Shown here one piece after another: positions 6,475 through 14,734 of a DNA stretch of 36,996 bases (within the stretch, counting starts at the first letter, position 1; every line of letters starts with the position of its first letter). The position numbers were made by a program, and so were the translations under genes. The stretch covers positions 9,873 through 46,868 of the forward strand of contig LDIY01000057.1 of the NCBI GenBank assembly GCA_001468865.1, in the 5' to 3' direction. The notes beneath the pieces are model-generated. The model ran no database searches. It saw only the letters and a program-made list of their open reading frames with translations, and had not been told where the DNA came from. This stretch comes from a candidate division TM6 bacterium SOIL31 (GTDB lineage: Bacteria; Babelota; Babeliae; Babelales; Vermiphilaceae).

Positions 6475-9081
6475 ATGATAAAAACACAAGAAACTACACC
6501 ATTAATTCAGCAGTATCTTGAGATCAAAGTTGATTATCCTGATACGCTTCTTTTTTTTCAAGTCGGCGATTTTTACGAACTTTTTTTTGAAGATGCAAAA
6601 CAAGCAGCAGCATTTTTAGGAATTGCCCTCACCGCGCGCGGAAAAAATAAAGGGGAACCAATTCCTCTCTGTGGCGTGCCGCTGCACGCAATTGATCATT
6701 ATTTATCCAAGTTAGTTAAAGGTGGTTTTAAAGTTGCACTCTGTGATCAACTTGAAGATCCAAAACCGGGAACGATTGTTAAGCGCGGTGTTAAGCAAGT
6801 GCTCACGCCCGGAACATTAACTGATTCAAAATTATTAGATGAACGTTCTGCATCATACCTTTTTTCTTTTTTCCCCGCGGGTGATTCGTGGGGACTTGTT
6901 TTTAGTGAATTATTAACAGCGCAAATTTTTGTCACAACAGTATCAGCTGGATCTGAAAAATTATTAGAAGCAGAATTAATTCGTTTTTTTCCTGATGAAA
7001 TTCTTATTTCTGCTGGCGCACAAACTAAAGAATTTCAGGCTTATTTTAAAAAATTGGGATATTTTACGACGGTTGTTCATGAGGTAGATGCAACTGCATC
7101 TGACGCGCATGCGTGGATTCAAAAACAATTTCCAAAAGCATCATGCGTACAGCTTGAATCTGATCAAGCTGTGCAAAAGGCGCTGTTTTATTTTTATGCA
7201 TACATGGCAAAGCATCAGCGTTCTTCTTTGGATCAATTCACGTCGCTCTATTTCTATAAACCAGATGATTTTTTGATTATGGATGCAGCAACGCAGCGTA
7301 ATTTGGAGCTCGTTAAAAATGCGCATGATGGCACAAGTGCCAATACATTATTCAGCATTATGGATAGAGCGCAAACAGCAATGGGATCTCGGATGCTCAA
7401 AAAATGGTTGCTACGGCCGTTAGTAAAAAAAGAAGCAATTGTGCAGCGACAAGATGTGGTAGCGTTGTGCTGTTCTGATATTACCTTGATGAACACAATG
7501 GAGCAGTTATTACGATCCATTAGTGATGTTGAACGAGTAATTGGCCGCATTGCATTACAGCGTGCCACCGTATTTGATTATGTTGCACTTTTACGAATGT
7601 TGGGTGCTGTTCCACAGCTTAAAACAATAATTTTGGAGCATAAGAATATTGTGCTCATGAAAATTATTGCTGATCACTTGGGAGAATTTGAAAAACTTTC
7701 TGATTTATTAATGCGTGCATTACATGACGAACCATTAGTTGATACAATCATCAAACAAGGGTTTGATGAAAAATTAGATCATATGCGCGTGCTCGTGAAT
7801 AACAGCAACGAAAAAATCAGTTCACTCGAACTGATTGAACAGCAAGCAACAGGCATTAATTCATTAAAAATTCGTTATAATGCCGTGCAAGGTTATTATA
7901 TTGAAGTAACAAATACGCATAAAGATGCAATTCCTGAGCGGTATCGTCGGCTACAAACTTTAGTAGGACGTGAACGTTTTATTACACCGGAACTGCAGAT
8001 ATTGCAGCATGGCATTGAATCTGCCCGCAAAGATATCGTTAATTATGAAGCACAACTTTTTGATGGTATAAAAAATGAAGTGGCGCAGCATATTTCTACA
8101 CTACGCAAATCAGCGCATGCCATTGCGCATATCGATGCACTCCTTGCACTGGGAAAGCTTGCCTATGATAATGGGTATGTTCGCCCTGAATGCACGGAAA
8201 ATCGTGATATTATCATTATCAAAGGTCTTCATCCGGTGGTTTCACAAAGCCTTTCTGCAAGCTTTGTACCAAATGATACTTTTTTGACCGATGAGCAATC
8301 CTTGTGGATTATTACTGGGCCCAATATGGGAGGGAAATCTACCTATTTGCGGCAAGTTGCGTTGATATCAATAATGATGCACGTGGGGTCATTTGTGCCT
8401 GCAAAAAGTGCCAGTATTGCATTGCTTGATCGTATTTTTACTCGTTTAGGCGCAAGTGATAATGTAGCGGAAGGCAAAAGTACCTTTCTGGTGGAAATGG
8501 AAGAAACTGCCATGATCTGCACGCAAGCAACCGCAAAAAGTTTAGTTATTTTGGATGAAGTAGGCCGTGGCACAAGTACCTTTGATGGTCTAGCCATTGC
8601 TCAGGCAGTGGTGGAATATATTTTTACTACTGTTGGCGCGCGATGCCTTTTTGCGACGCACTATCATGAATTAACGCAGTTGCAAGAGACATTGCAGGGG
8701 GTGGTGGTCTATCAAGCTGCAAGCAAAAAAACGGCACATGGTATCATTTTTCTTTATACCATTATCCGTGGCATAGCTGATGGTAGCTTTGGCATTGAAG
8801 TGGCAAAATTGGCACAATTGCCTCCGGCGGTCATCACACGGTCTTCCATGTTAGTGGATCTATTTAGCTGTAGTAACGCACATAGCGTTCCTGCGGTTAA
8901 GGCAATAGGCGATAATAGTGGTATGTATAAAGAAAATATGGCGCTAAAAGCGGAAAATGCCGAATTAATGCGTAAGCAGGGAAGAACCGATAAAATACGC
9001 CAGCTTCTTGAGGGAGTTGATTTTGAGGCGTTGTCGCCCAAAAGGGCATTTGATCTGGTTTGGGAGCTGAAAGATCTTTAA
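6475..9081 (+). CDS. mutS: DNA mismatch repair ATPase MutS
   Basis: MutS binds mismatches and small loops in DNA and starts mismatch repair with MutL. The product is 868 residues, a normal MutS1 length. The mismatch-reading Phe-X-Glu is present in GDFYELF (Phe33, Glu35). Walker A is GPNMGGKS at 615-622 and Walker B is LDEVGRGTSTFDG from 693, followed by FATHYHEL. The C-terminal helices are complete (KIRQLLEGVD...). No mutL is in the window. The start has no clear ribosome binding site but has a -10-like TATACT directly upstream. There is no recognisable terminator before rplU, about 140 bases away. Confidence 0.97.
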   Translation: MIKTQETTPLIQQYLEIKVDYPDTLLFFQVGDFYELFFEDAKQAAAFLGIALTARGKNKGEPIPLCGVPLHAIDHYLSKLVKGGFKVALCDQLEDPKPGTIVKRGVKQVLTPGTLTDSKLLDERSASYLFSFFPAGDSWGLVFSELLTAQIFVTTVSAGSEKLLEAELIRFFPDEILISAGAQTKEFQAYFKKLGYFTTVVHEVDATASDAHAWIQKQFPKASCVQLESDQAVQKALFYFYAYMAKHQRSSLDQFTSLYFYKPDDFLIMDAATQRNLELVKNAHDGTSANTLFSIMDRAQTAMGSRMLKKWLLRPLVKKEAIVQRQDVVALCCSDITLMNTMEQLLRSISDVERVIGRIALQRATVFDYVALLRMLGAVPQLKTIILEHKNIVLMKIIADHLGEFEKLSDLLMRALHDEPLVDTIIKQGFDEKLDHMRVLVNNSNEKISSLELIEQQATGINSLKIRYNAVQGYYIEVTNTHKDAIPERYRRLQTLVGRERFITPELQILQHGIESARKDIVNYEAQLFDGIKNEVAQHISTLRKSAHAIAHIDALLALGKLAYDNGYVRPECTENRDIIIIKGLHPVVSQSLSASFVPNDTFLTDEQSLWIITGPNMGGKSTYLRQVALISIMMHVGSFVPAKSASIALLDRIFTRLGASDNVAEGKSTFLVEMEETAMICTQATAKSLVILDEVGRGTSTFDGLAIAQAVVEYIFTTVGARCLFATHYHELTQLQETLQGVVVYQAASKKTAHGIIFLYTIIRGIADGSFGIEVAKLAQLPPAVITRSSMLVDLFSCSNAHSVPAVKAIGDNSGMYKENMALKAENAELMRKQGRTDKIRQLLEGVDFEALSPKRAFDLVWELKDL

Positions 9082-9138
9082 AAAAGAGCATTTGCCGCTG
9101 GACGGTAAGGCCTTTTTCTGGTATATTTTCAATTAAAT

Positions 9139-9195
9139 AAGCTAATAAAAGCCTCCGGGACTATTAGCGCCCTCTGAAAAGAGATTCACGAGGGG
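9139..9195 (+). promoter_or_regulatory. Possible structured leader of rplU
   Basis: Two consecutive hairpins precede the gene: GCTAATA (9141-9147) pairs with TATTAGC (9162-9168), then CCCTC (9170-9174) pairs with GAGGG (9190-9194). Ribosomal protein leaders often bind their own product. That role is inferred here only from position. TATATT at 9122 could be the -10 box. Confidence 0.4.
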
Positions 9196-9221
9196 AACAA
9201 AAAACAATTTAGGAAGATCTG

Positions 9222-9554
9222 ATGGTATCACAAGAAAAATTCAGCAAATACGCGATATTTGCAAATGGTGGTAAGCAATACCAGGCAATTGAAGGCCAAA
9301 CCGTTGCTCTGGAAAAAATTGAAGGGGAAGCGGGCGATAAAATTGAATTAGGTTCAATTTTATTCCGTAAGCTTGAAGAAGGTAAATTTGAAATTGGAAA
9401 ACCATTTGTTGATGGCAAGATTACTGCTACCATCGTTAAACAAATGAAAGAACCTAAAGTTATCGTCTTTAGATTCAAAAGACGTGGAAAAGTTCGCGTG
9501 AAAAACGGACATCGTCAGCCAAAGACGGTTGTACGCATTGAAACAATCGCGTAA
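9222..9554 (+). CDS. rplU: 50S ribosomal protein L21
   Basis: The product is 110 residues, close to the usual ~103, and begins KYAIFANGGKQYQAIEGQ, the typical L21 N-terminus. The C-terminal KVIVFRFKRRGKVRVKNGHRQ region is the 23S rRNA-binding basic part. AGGAAG five bases before the ATG is a good ribosome binding site. In most bacteria rplU is followed by rpmA (L27), but here a strong terminator follows 28 bases after the stop and no rpmA is present in the window. A pair of hairpins in the leader may take part in autoregulation. Confidence 0.96.
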   Translation: MVSQEKFSKYAIFANGGKQYQAIEGQTVALEKIEGEAGDKIELGSILFRKLEEGKFEIGKPFVDGKITATIVKQMKEPKVIVFRFKRRGKVRVKNGHRQPKTVVRIETIA

Positions 9555-9582
9555 ATTGTTGTTTGGTTGATTGTCAAAATAT

Positions 9583-9614
9583 AAAGAGGCCTTAAAAAAG
9601 GCCTCTTTTTTTTG
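9583..9614 (+). terminator. Rho-independent terminator after rplU
   Basis: AAAGAGGCC (9583-9591) pairs perfectly with GGCCTCTTT (9600-9608), followed by a long T-run. The same AGAGGCC stem recurs at 10649 and 12530. Confidence 0.9.
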
Positions 9615-9643
9615 TATATAATTCATCAAGACATTCTTTTTAT

Positions 9644-9711
9644 GGGGTCCCCACGGGCTGCGTCCTTCGTAGCTCGAAGAGCGAAGTAGGAAAATATAAT
9701 GGGAGTGGGGG
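9644..9711 (+). repeat. R1 hairpin repeat, copy 2, with a nested R2-like piece
   Basis: GGGGTCCCCAC (9644-9654) and GTGGGG (9705-9710) are the family arms. The loop is enlarged by a second repeat, CGTCCTTCGTAGCTCGAAGA and following bases (9661-9690), which resembles the left part of R2. This looks like one repeat inserted in another. Confidence 0.55.
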
Positions 9712-9750
9712 TAAGGCTTTAAACGGCCTCTTTTTTTGGCTCAAATATCA

Positions 9751-9778
9751 TTGATTTTCTATTTGGAAATATTATAGA
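9751..9778 (+). promoter_or_regulatory. Candidate promoter of the 9821 gene
   Basis: TTGATT (9751-9756) and TATAGA (9773-9778) are 16 bases apart. The 15-base string TTGATTTTCTATTTG recurs at 10694-10708 before another exported-protein gene, and the GGCCTC-T7 text before it is also shared. Confidence 0.4.
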
Positions 9779-9820
9779 GTAAAAATGAAATTCTAAAATG
9801 TTTTTAAAAAAGGAAGTTTC

Positions 9821-10186
9821 ATGAAAAAATATGCTTTAATGATAGTTGCAAGTGGGTTATTTTGTACGTTTCAAGTCAAAACATCAGAAAAATCCCTCCG
9901 GACGTTTAAGCATCAGATGATAGAGGACGCTGCCTATGAGGGTAGGATATATGATAACCATTCTGGACTCAATTCTGAGCTCATTAAAGATATAGCTGGT
10001 TTTGGAAAAGATGAAGCAATTGAAAAAAAAATTCCTCTCAATCAAGCAGCATCTATAGTTATTGATACGTTAGTTCAAAAAGCCTTTGATGATTTGGAAA
10101 AGGTGGGACTAACCCATCAACGTTTTAAGCAAACAATCCTTGAGATGATAACAGAGATAGTACAAGAGACTTTTAAGTCACATTAA
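9821..10186 (+). CDS. Small exported protein, paralogue A
   Basis: The product is 121 residues of unknown family. It starts with a signal peptide (MKKYALMIVASGLFCTFQV) and has AAGGAAG as a good ribosome binding site. The rest is predicted to be mostly helical and soluble. It is a clear paralogue of the next gene: the signal peptides are nearly the same, and both have the IPLN..ASI.I..L block followed by a DLEK segment and a helical C-terminus. The upstream 20 bases are also shared. The pair arose by tandem duplication. Function unknown; probably secreted or periplasmic. Confidence 0.75.
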   Translation: MKKYALMIVASGLFCTFQVKTSEKSLRTFKHQMIEDAAYEGRIYDNHSGLNSELIKDIAGFGKDEAIEKKIPLNQAASIVIDTLVQKAFDDLEKVGLTHQRFKQTILEMITEIVQETFKSH

Positions 10187-10258
10187 TTGTATTTAGTTAT
10201 ATAGACTAAGAGTTTTTAGGCGACTTCTTGTTCCAAGTGTTTTAAAAAAGGAGATTTC

Positions 10259-10627
10259 ATGAAAAAATATGCACTAATAATAATTGCAAGTGGTTTATTG
10301 TGCATGCTTCAAGTGCAGTCGGCAGAAAAGTCTAAGTTTTTAAGGATTTTTAAAAATGAAGTGCTAAAAGATATTGAAGATTTAACTCCTTTATATCATC
10401 CGGGTTTTGGATTTAACTCTGATCACGCTATTGCTATAGCTTTTAATGCAAAAAGACTAGCTGTTGAGCAACAAATTCCTCTTAATGAAGTAGCATCTAT
10501 ACTTATTGCTCTGTTGACCCAAGAAGCATCTGCTGATCTGGAAAAATGGGGGGTAATTAATCCACGTATTAGACAAGAAGTTTTTAATGAAATAAAAAGA
10601 ATAGTAAATCAATACTTTGCTGCATAA
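10259..10627 (+). CDS. Small exported protein, paralogue B
   Basis: The product is 122 residues and pairs with the gene 72 bases upstream. The signal peptide MKKYALIIIASGLLCML is nearly the same, the ribosome binding site AAGGAG is strong, and the IPLNEVASILI..L and ADLEKWG blocks align with paralogue A. The middle part (residues 40-65) has diverged most. A terminator follows 22 bases after the stop. I recognise no known domain. Rapid divergence of the middle suggests relaxed or diversifying selection, but this is only an inference from two sequences. Confidence 0.75.
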   Translation: MKKYALIIIASGLLCMLQVQSAEKSKFLRIFKNEVLKDIEDLTPLYHPGFGFNSDHAIAIAFNAKRLAVEQQIPLNEVASILIALLTQEASADLEKWGVINPRIRQEVFNEIKRIVNQYFAA

Positions 10628-10648
10628 GATTATATTTATAGATACATT

Positions 10649-10675
10649 AAGAGGCCTTAAACGGCCTCTTTTTTT
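10649..10675 (+). terminator. Rho-independent terminator
   Basis: AAGAGGCC (10649-10656) pairs with GGCCTCTT (10663-10670) and is followed by a T-run. It ends the two-gene paralogue unit. Confidence 0.88.
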
Positions 10676-10693
10676 ATGACTTATACATCCTTG

Positions 10694-10723
10694 TTGATTT
10701 TCTATTTGAATATTTTGTATTAT
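10694..10723 (+). promoter_or_regulatory. Candidate promoter of the Skp1-like gene
   Basis: TTGATT (10694-10699) and TATTAT (10718-10723) are 18 bases apart. The -35 side lies in the string TTGATTTTCTATTTG shared with 9751-9765. Confidence 0.45.
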
Positions 10724-10762
10724 ATGAAGTATAAAGGAGTATATTATCTAAAGGAGATGTCA

Positions 10763-12478
10763 GTGAAAATATTAAAAAATAACATTATACATGCTGTGTT
10801 GGGTACTTGTATTGTGTTTACCAATATTCAACTAAAAGGTATGGATGATTTTGTATTGTCAGACGAAAAAAGATCATTGAAAGAAAAAATAGATGATATT
10901 AAGCAATATCTTTCTCTTCCCGATTCAAAAGAAAATCCTCAAGCTCAGCTTCAATTTTTAATGAAGCTATATCCCTTGGGCCACCCATATCATGAGGCAT
11001 TGGTCGAGGTTATTAAAGAAAAATGGTTGATTGCAAAAAAAGAAAGAGCGAAAAAAGAGCAGGAAGTTGCAGTACGGACTCCTGTAAGACAACCACAAGT
11101 TAGAAAAAATACTATCCCATCAACAAATAACCAGCATGCGGTAAGGCAACAAGTAAAAGGTTCCCCAATGCCAACAGTCAGAATAGTTCAACCGATGCAA
11201 GATCTCTCAAAAAGACATACAGGTGTATTACGAGTTGGAGCAATCCAGCCAAGGCAACAATCAACAATAAAAACAGCATCGGTAGATTTGGGGATTAATG
11301 GATTGAATGCTGAGAATAAGGCAAAATTGAAAAATATAGGGGAAAATCTAAAAATAGATCAGATTTTTATCTATCAAGAAGGTACGGTAAATGGGTTCAC
11401 ATTTTCTAAATCGCTTGCCGAAAAACTAAGCAATCTAATAGAGAATGCGAAAGGAGATGAGAATATAATTCCTGACCTTTTTTCAATTCCGGTTCAATTT
11501 AATATTCAAACTGTTCAGGAAGCTTTGAATTTGGCTGCCTGGATTTCTGCTCATGAAAAAGATCCAGATTTTACAACTCAATTGGCCGATAGAATAAAGC
11601 AGTTATCGATTGATCTATCTGAGATTTCTGGTGTGGCATATTATTTAGAAATACCCAGTATTATAAAATATATGGGTGATGTTCGTATTCATCAAGAAGG
11701 TAATTATAAGAATGGTTTCACCTTATCCAAATGGATTGCTAGCTCTCTCAGTGATACTATAAAGAATCAACTAAAAGCTGAAGAAGTCCAAAAATCTCAT
11801 GACGTTATATTTATTTTAGTTCCAGTTAAATATAACATCGAAATTGTTAAAAAAGTTTTTGATATAGCTAAGCGGTTTCAGGAATATAGAAGAGGCTTTA
11901 GTGATCGTGATATAGATCAATTGATAATTGAGCTAGCCGAGTTACCACTGGCTGAGGTAGTCGAGATGTGTAATATCGCAAGTTACTTTAATATAAATTG
12001 TATTAGCGAAGATAAAGCAGATTTTTTTGCTAGGGTATTGTGTAAAAAACTTTTCTTGATTTCGTCTGATTATAGCCGTCTTGAGTATATTTGTTACGAC
12101 TATGTTAAGAATAGCACAAATACAAAAGGTGCAGAAGTAGACATACTATCAACGCCTATTGAAGGATTGGAACAAATAAAAACCCCGACATCTGGGCTGA
12201 AAAGATACAGAGTAAAATCTCTAGAGGATATCGAAAAAATACTCAGTCAGATGCCTAATTTGAAGATTCTCGATGGTGTCGATTTAGACTATTTGAGAAA
12301 ACCGAATAATTACTTCATGTTCGATCGTTTGGCACATGGAAAGTTAACTGAAAACTTTAGTTTGGAAGATTTGAAAAACGCGGTAGATAGAGATTGGCAT
12401 GTTAAGATTTTACTCAAAGGATTAAGAAGACATTTTAGCTTGCCCTTTTATAGAAGATGGTGGAACTCATTAGGATAG
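10763..12478 (+). CDS. Exported protein with two Skp1/BTB-like repeats
   Basis: The start is GTG at 10763, six bases after a strong AAAGGAG; the ATG at 10757 overlaps that site. The product has 571 residues. The N-terminus is a signal peptide ending at QLKGMDDF. Residues about 90-170 are basic and proline/glutamine-rich, probably unstructured. Two repeats follow, at about 199-300 and 306-415. Each has a xIxIxQEG..NGFT.SK..A..LS..I strand-helix unit, then an I(P/L)VPV.(F/Y)NI..V...(L/F)..A unit, then a helical segment like (V)(A/C).YL.I. This order resembles Skp1: an S.TIK...L helix, a PLPNV...L..V.(E/Q)(Y/W) segment, and an L(F)ELI.AANYLNI helix. Skp1/BTB proteins are eukaryotic ubiquitin-ligase adaptors. 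The assignment is from pattern similarity only and needs structure prediction. A host-directed role is inferred. Confidence 0.7.
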   Translation: MKILKNNIIHAVLGTCIVFTNIQLKGMDDFVLSDEKRSLKEKIDDIKQYLSLPDSKENPQAQLQFLMKLYPLGHPYHEALVEVIKEKWLIAKKERAKKEQEVAVRTPVRQPQVRKNTIPSTNNQHAVRQQVKGSPMPTVRIVQPMQDLSKRHTGVLRVGAIQPRQQSTIKTASVDLGINGLNAENKAKLKNIGENLKIDQIFIYQEGTVNGFTFSKSLAEKLSNLIENAKGDENIIPDLFSIPVQFNIQTVQEALNLAAWISAHEKDPDFTTQLADRIKQLSIDLSEISGVAYYLEIPSIIKYMGDVRIHQEGNYKNGFTLSKWIASSLSDTIKNQLKAEEVQKSHDVIFILVPVKYNIEIVKKVFDIAKRFQEYRRGFSDRDIDQLIIELAELPLAEVVEMCNIASYFNINCISEDKADFFARVLCKKLFLISSDYSRLEYICYDYVKNSTNTKGAEVDILSTPIEGLEQIKTPTSGLKRYRVKSLEDIEKILSQMPNLKILDGVDLDYLRKPNNYFMFDRLAHGKLTENFSLEDLKNAVDRDWHVKILLKGLRRHFSLPFYRRWWNSLG

Positions 12479-12529
12479 TAAAGTGCACTTAAATCGCATA
12501 AGAAAGAACTAACGTATTATTTGGAAAAG

Positions 12530-12562
12530 AAAAAGAGGCCTGAAGCCGGCCTCTTTTTCTTT
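12530..12562. terminator. Bidirectional terminator between convergent genes
   Basis: AAAAAGAGGCC (12530-12540) and GGCCTCTTTTT (12548-12558) form an 11-base-pair stem with A- and T-rich flanks, so it can serve both the plus gene ending at 12478 and ktrA ending at 12572. Confidence 0.88.
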
Positions 12563-12571
12563 ACAATATGA

Positions 12572-13213
12572 CTACAACTTCGCCAATTTCTCTAAATTCT
12601 TATTCGGTCCCGCACAGACTAGCTTGTCTAAATCTTTGATAATATAATCAAGACCAATTGGGGTAATCTTTTCTTCTTCTTTTTTACCAATGCAATGCAC
12701 GCTATAGTTGTTAAATAAATCTAATTCTTCGAGACTTTTACCAACAAATTGTTGCGGTGCGGTAATATTTGTTATGCAGAAATTTTTTGCAAGGCGCGTA
12801 ACATCCATAAAAGGAGAGCTTAAGTTATCTGCAAGGCGAATGCCGATTTCTTTTTCAGGCAAAATAACACGATCGGCACCAACAAGTGTGAGAATTTCTT
12901 TGTTCAAATCATCAATTGCACGGGTGATTACATAGGGAGTTTTGAGATGTTTTTTGAGCAATGCAGTAATTAAAATTGATTGCGTACTATCTTCTCCCAT
13001 TGCAACAATGACCGTATCAATTTCATCCACGCCAATGCTGCGCAATGATGCTTCATCAGTGACATCCATAACAATTGCATGAGCCACAGAATCTCTGATT
13101 GATGCAACGATAGATTCATCGCTATCAATTGCAAGCACTTCCATTCCATTTTCTGATAACACGGTTGCTACTTGGTAGCCAAATCTTCCGAGGCCAATGA
13201 CACAAAATTTCAT
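12572..13213 (-). CDS. ktrA: Potassium uptake regulatory subunit (KtrA/TrkA family)
   Basis: The product is 213 residues, the length of a single-RCK KtrA and half of a two-domain TrkA. It opens with the Rossmann motif GLGRFG (residues 7-12). The acidic residue expected at the second strand end is present in LAIDSDE, and the C-terminal third is a TrkA_C-type domain (QFVGKSLEELDL...). KtrA binds nucleotides at the inner face of the membrane and gates its partner channel KtrB, encoded just upstream on the same strand. AAGGA eight bases before the ATG is a good ribosome binding site. The 89-base gap to ktrB is almost filled by an R1 double hairpin, which may affect the ratio of the two products. 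Confidence 0.92.
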   Translation of the reverse strand: MKFCVIGLGRFGYQVATVLSENGMEVLAIDSDESIVASIRDSVAHAIVMDVTDEASLRSIGVDEIDTVIVAMGEDSTQSILITALLKKHLKTPYVITRAIDDLNKEILTLVGADRVILPEKEIGIRLADNLSSPFMDVTRLAKNFCITNITAPQQFVGKSLEELDLFNNYSVHCIGKKEEEKITPIGLDYIIKDLDKLVCAGPNKNLEKLAKL

Positions 13214-13228
13214 ATGATTTTTCCTTTT

Positions 13229-13286
13229 AACCCAATCTTCACTTCGTTCCTATTGGGTGCCCATTGAAAGGAACCGGAAATGGGTT
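13229..13286. repeat. R1 hairpin repeat, copy 3, double form, inside the ktr operon
   Basis: Two hairpins stand back to back: AACCCAAT...ATTGGGT (13229-13258) and GCCCATT...AATGGGTT (13259-13286). The whole is roughly palindromic about GGGTGCCC. The left unit matches the reverse complement of copy 8 closely (AACCCAATC, TTCA, ATTGGGTGCCC). Confidence 0.75.
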
Positions 13287-13302
13287 GTTGTTAACGTTTG
13301 GG

Positions 13303-14658
13303 CTAACTCAACATTATTCGTTCTTCAGGATATGAATATTCAATTGTTTCTTTTTTAGCCTTTAATTTAAGCCCCAAAATAAAAGTGAGAGAGCCAATAC
13401 GCCCAATGAACATGGTTGCCATAATAAACAACTTACCAAAATCGGATAATTTTTCGCTGCCCTTAAGTGAAAATCCAACATTACTAAATGCTGATATTGT
13501 TTCAAAAAACACATCCAAAAAGTTCCAGGTTTTTTCTGTAATCAATAGACAAAAGGTGGTAAATAAAATCCATCCCATGCTCAATGATATAATAGCAATC
13601 ACTTTATAGATTTGATCGGTGGGTATTTCTCGTTCAAATATATCCACGGAAGATCTGCCATTGATTGCTGAACGCACCGTGCTTAAAAAAAGAACAAAAG
13701 TAGTGATTTTTATACCGCTTCCGGTAGATCCCGGAGCAGAACCAATGAGCCCTACAATCATAATTAAAAAGATAGTAGCAGGGTAAAAATCGGTGAGGTT
13801 TCCCAAAATAAATCCACAGCTTTTGAATGATACGGCATGGAAAATGCTGTTAGCGCATTTGAGGGGGATAGAAAAATGAGCAAGTGTATTATGATTTTCC
13901 AGGGCAAAAAAGGTGACTGTTACGATCGCAAGTAAAATAATAGTTCCATACAGGATAATTTTACTGTGCAATGAAAAGCGATGTGGCTTTGTTGCATGCA
14001 GATATGCACGGCAGCGAAGCATAATTTCGTGCCAGGTGATAAATCCTAAGCCACCAAAAAAAGTTAAAATGGTGGTGGTAGCAAGGAAAAGATAATTAGT
14101 GCTATAATGCTGTAGATTTTGTTCGGTTAAAAAGTGAAAGAATGATATTCCTGCATTGCAGAAAGATGATATGGAGTGAAAAAAAGAATAAAACACCGCG
14201 TTGTGTAATGGGTATTCCGTTTTAAATATGGAAAAAAAGCTTAATGCTCCCAGTACTTCAAGCACTACGGTAGAGCCAAAAGTAAAAATGAGCATTTTTT
14301 TTATATTTTCCCATGAATCAAGTTCAAATAATTGACCCGCCATAAAGCGGGTACCAAGGCCTAAATCAATAAAAAGTGAAATAATGAAAAGGCTCATGGT
14401 TGCAAGACCAAGAGCTCCTACTTGAATCAATCCCAAAATGACTGCTTTTCCAAAGAAAGTAAAGTTACTTAATGGAATGGTAAAAAGCCCGGTAACGCAG
14501 GTGGCAGATGTTGCAGTGAAAAAAAGATCAATGAAAGACATCGGTTTAATTTGTGCTATGGGAAGACCAAGCAGCAATGCTCCGCACAGGATGAGAATGA
14601 AAAATGAAAACAAAATAATGTGCGCAGGAGATATATCAATCAGTTTATTTTTACTCAT
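13303..14658 (-). CDS. ktrB: Potassium channel/transporter subunit (KtrB/TrkH family)
   Basis: The product is 451 residues and very hydrophobic, with about eight to ten membrane spans arranged as four repeats of helix, pore loop, helix. The pore loops are visible: TSATCVTGL (50-58), SSFCNAGISFF, SFKSCGF and SAFSNVGFSL, each with the conserved glycine of the selectivity filter. The size fits KtrB rather than the longer TrkH. With KtrA it imports potassium. It precedes ktrA in the same direction. The region just upstream contains R1 copy 4, whose GGGG (on this strand) sits eight bases before the ATG and may double as its ribosome binding site. Confidence 0.92.
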   Translation of the reverse strand: MSKNKLIDISPAHIILFSFFILILCGALLLGLPIAQIKPMSFIDLFFTATSATCVTGLFTIPLSNFTFFGKAVILGLIQVGALGLATMSLFIISLFIDLGLGTRFMAGQLFELDSWENIKKMLIFTFGSTVVLEVLGALSFFSIFKTEYPLHNAVFYSFFHSISSFCNAGISFFHFLTEQNLQHYSTNYLFLATTTILTFFGGLGFITWHEIMLRCRAYLHATKPHRFSLHSKIILYGTIILLAIVTVTFFALENHNTLAHFSIPLKCANSIFHAVSFKSCGFILGNLTDFYPATIFLIMIVGLIGSAPGSTGSGIKITTFVLFLSTVRSAINGRSSVDIFEREIPTDQIYKVIAIISLSMGWILFTTFCLLITEKTWNFLDVFFETISAFSNVGFSLKGSEKLSDFGKLFIMATMFIGRIGSLTFILGLKLKAKKETIEYSYPEERIMLS

Positions 14659-14666
14659 AAATTATA

Positions 14667-14712
14667 CCCCATCCTCCTCCGTTAAAACTACGGCGGACGA
14701 GCGCGGGGACCC
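14667..14712 (-). repeat. R1 hairpin repeat, copy 4, with a nested R2-like piece
   Basis: CCCC (14667-14670) and GGGGACCC (14705-14712) are the family ends. The loop contains CCTCCTCCGTTAAAACTACG and GCGGACGAGCG (14674-14702), which resembles the left arm of R2. It occupies most of the space between glyS and ktrB. Confidence 0.5.
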
Positions 14713-14734
14713 TTTATACTTGAATGAACAAATT

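Noticed and set aside
10676-10762. Longer N-terminus for the Skp1-like protein
   Set aside because: It would start inside the preceding terminator's T-run and would include the promoter; the GTG after AAAGGAG is better.
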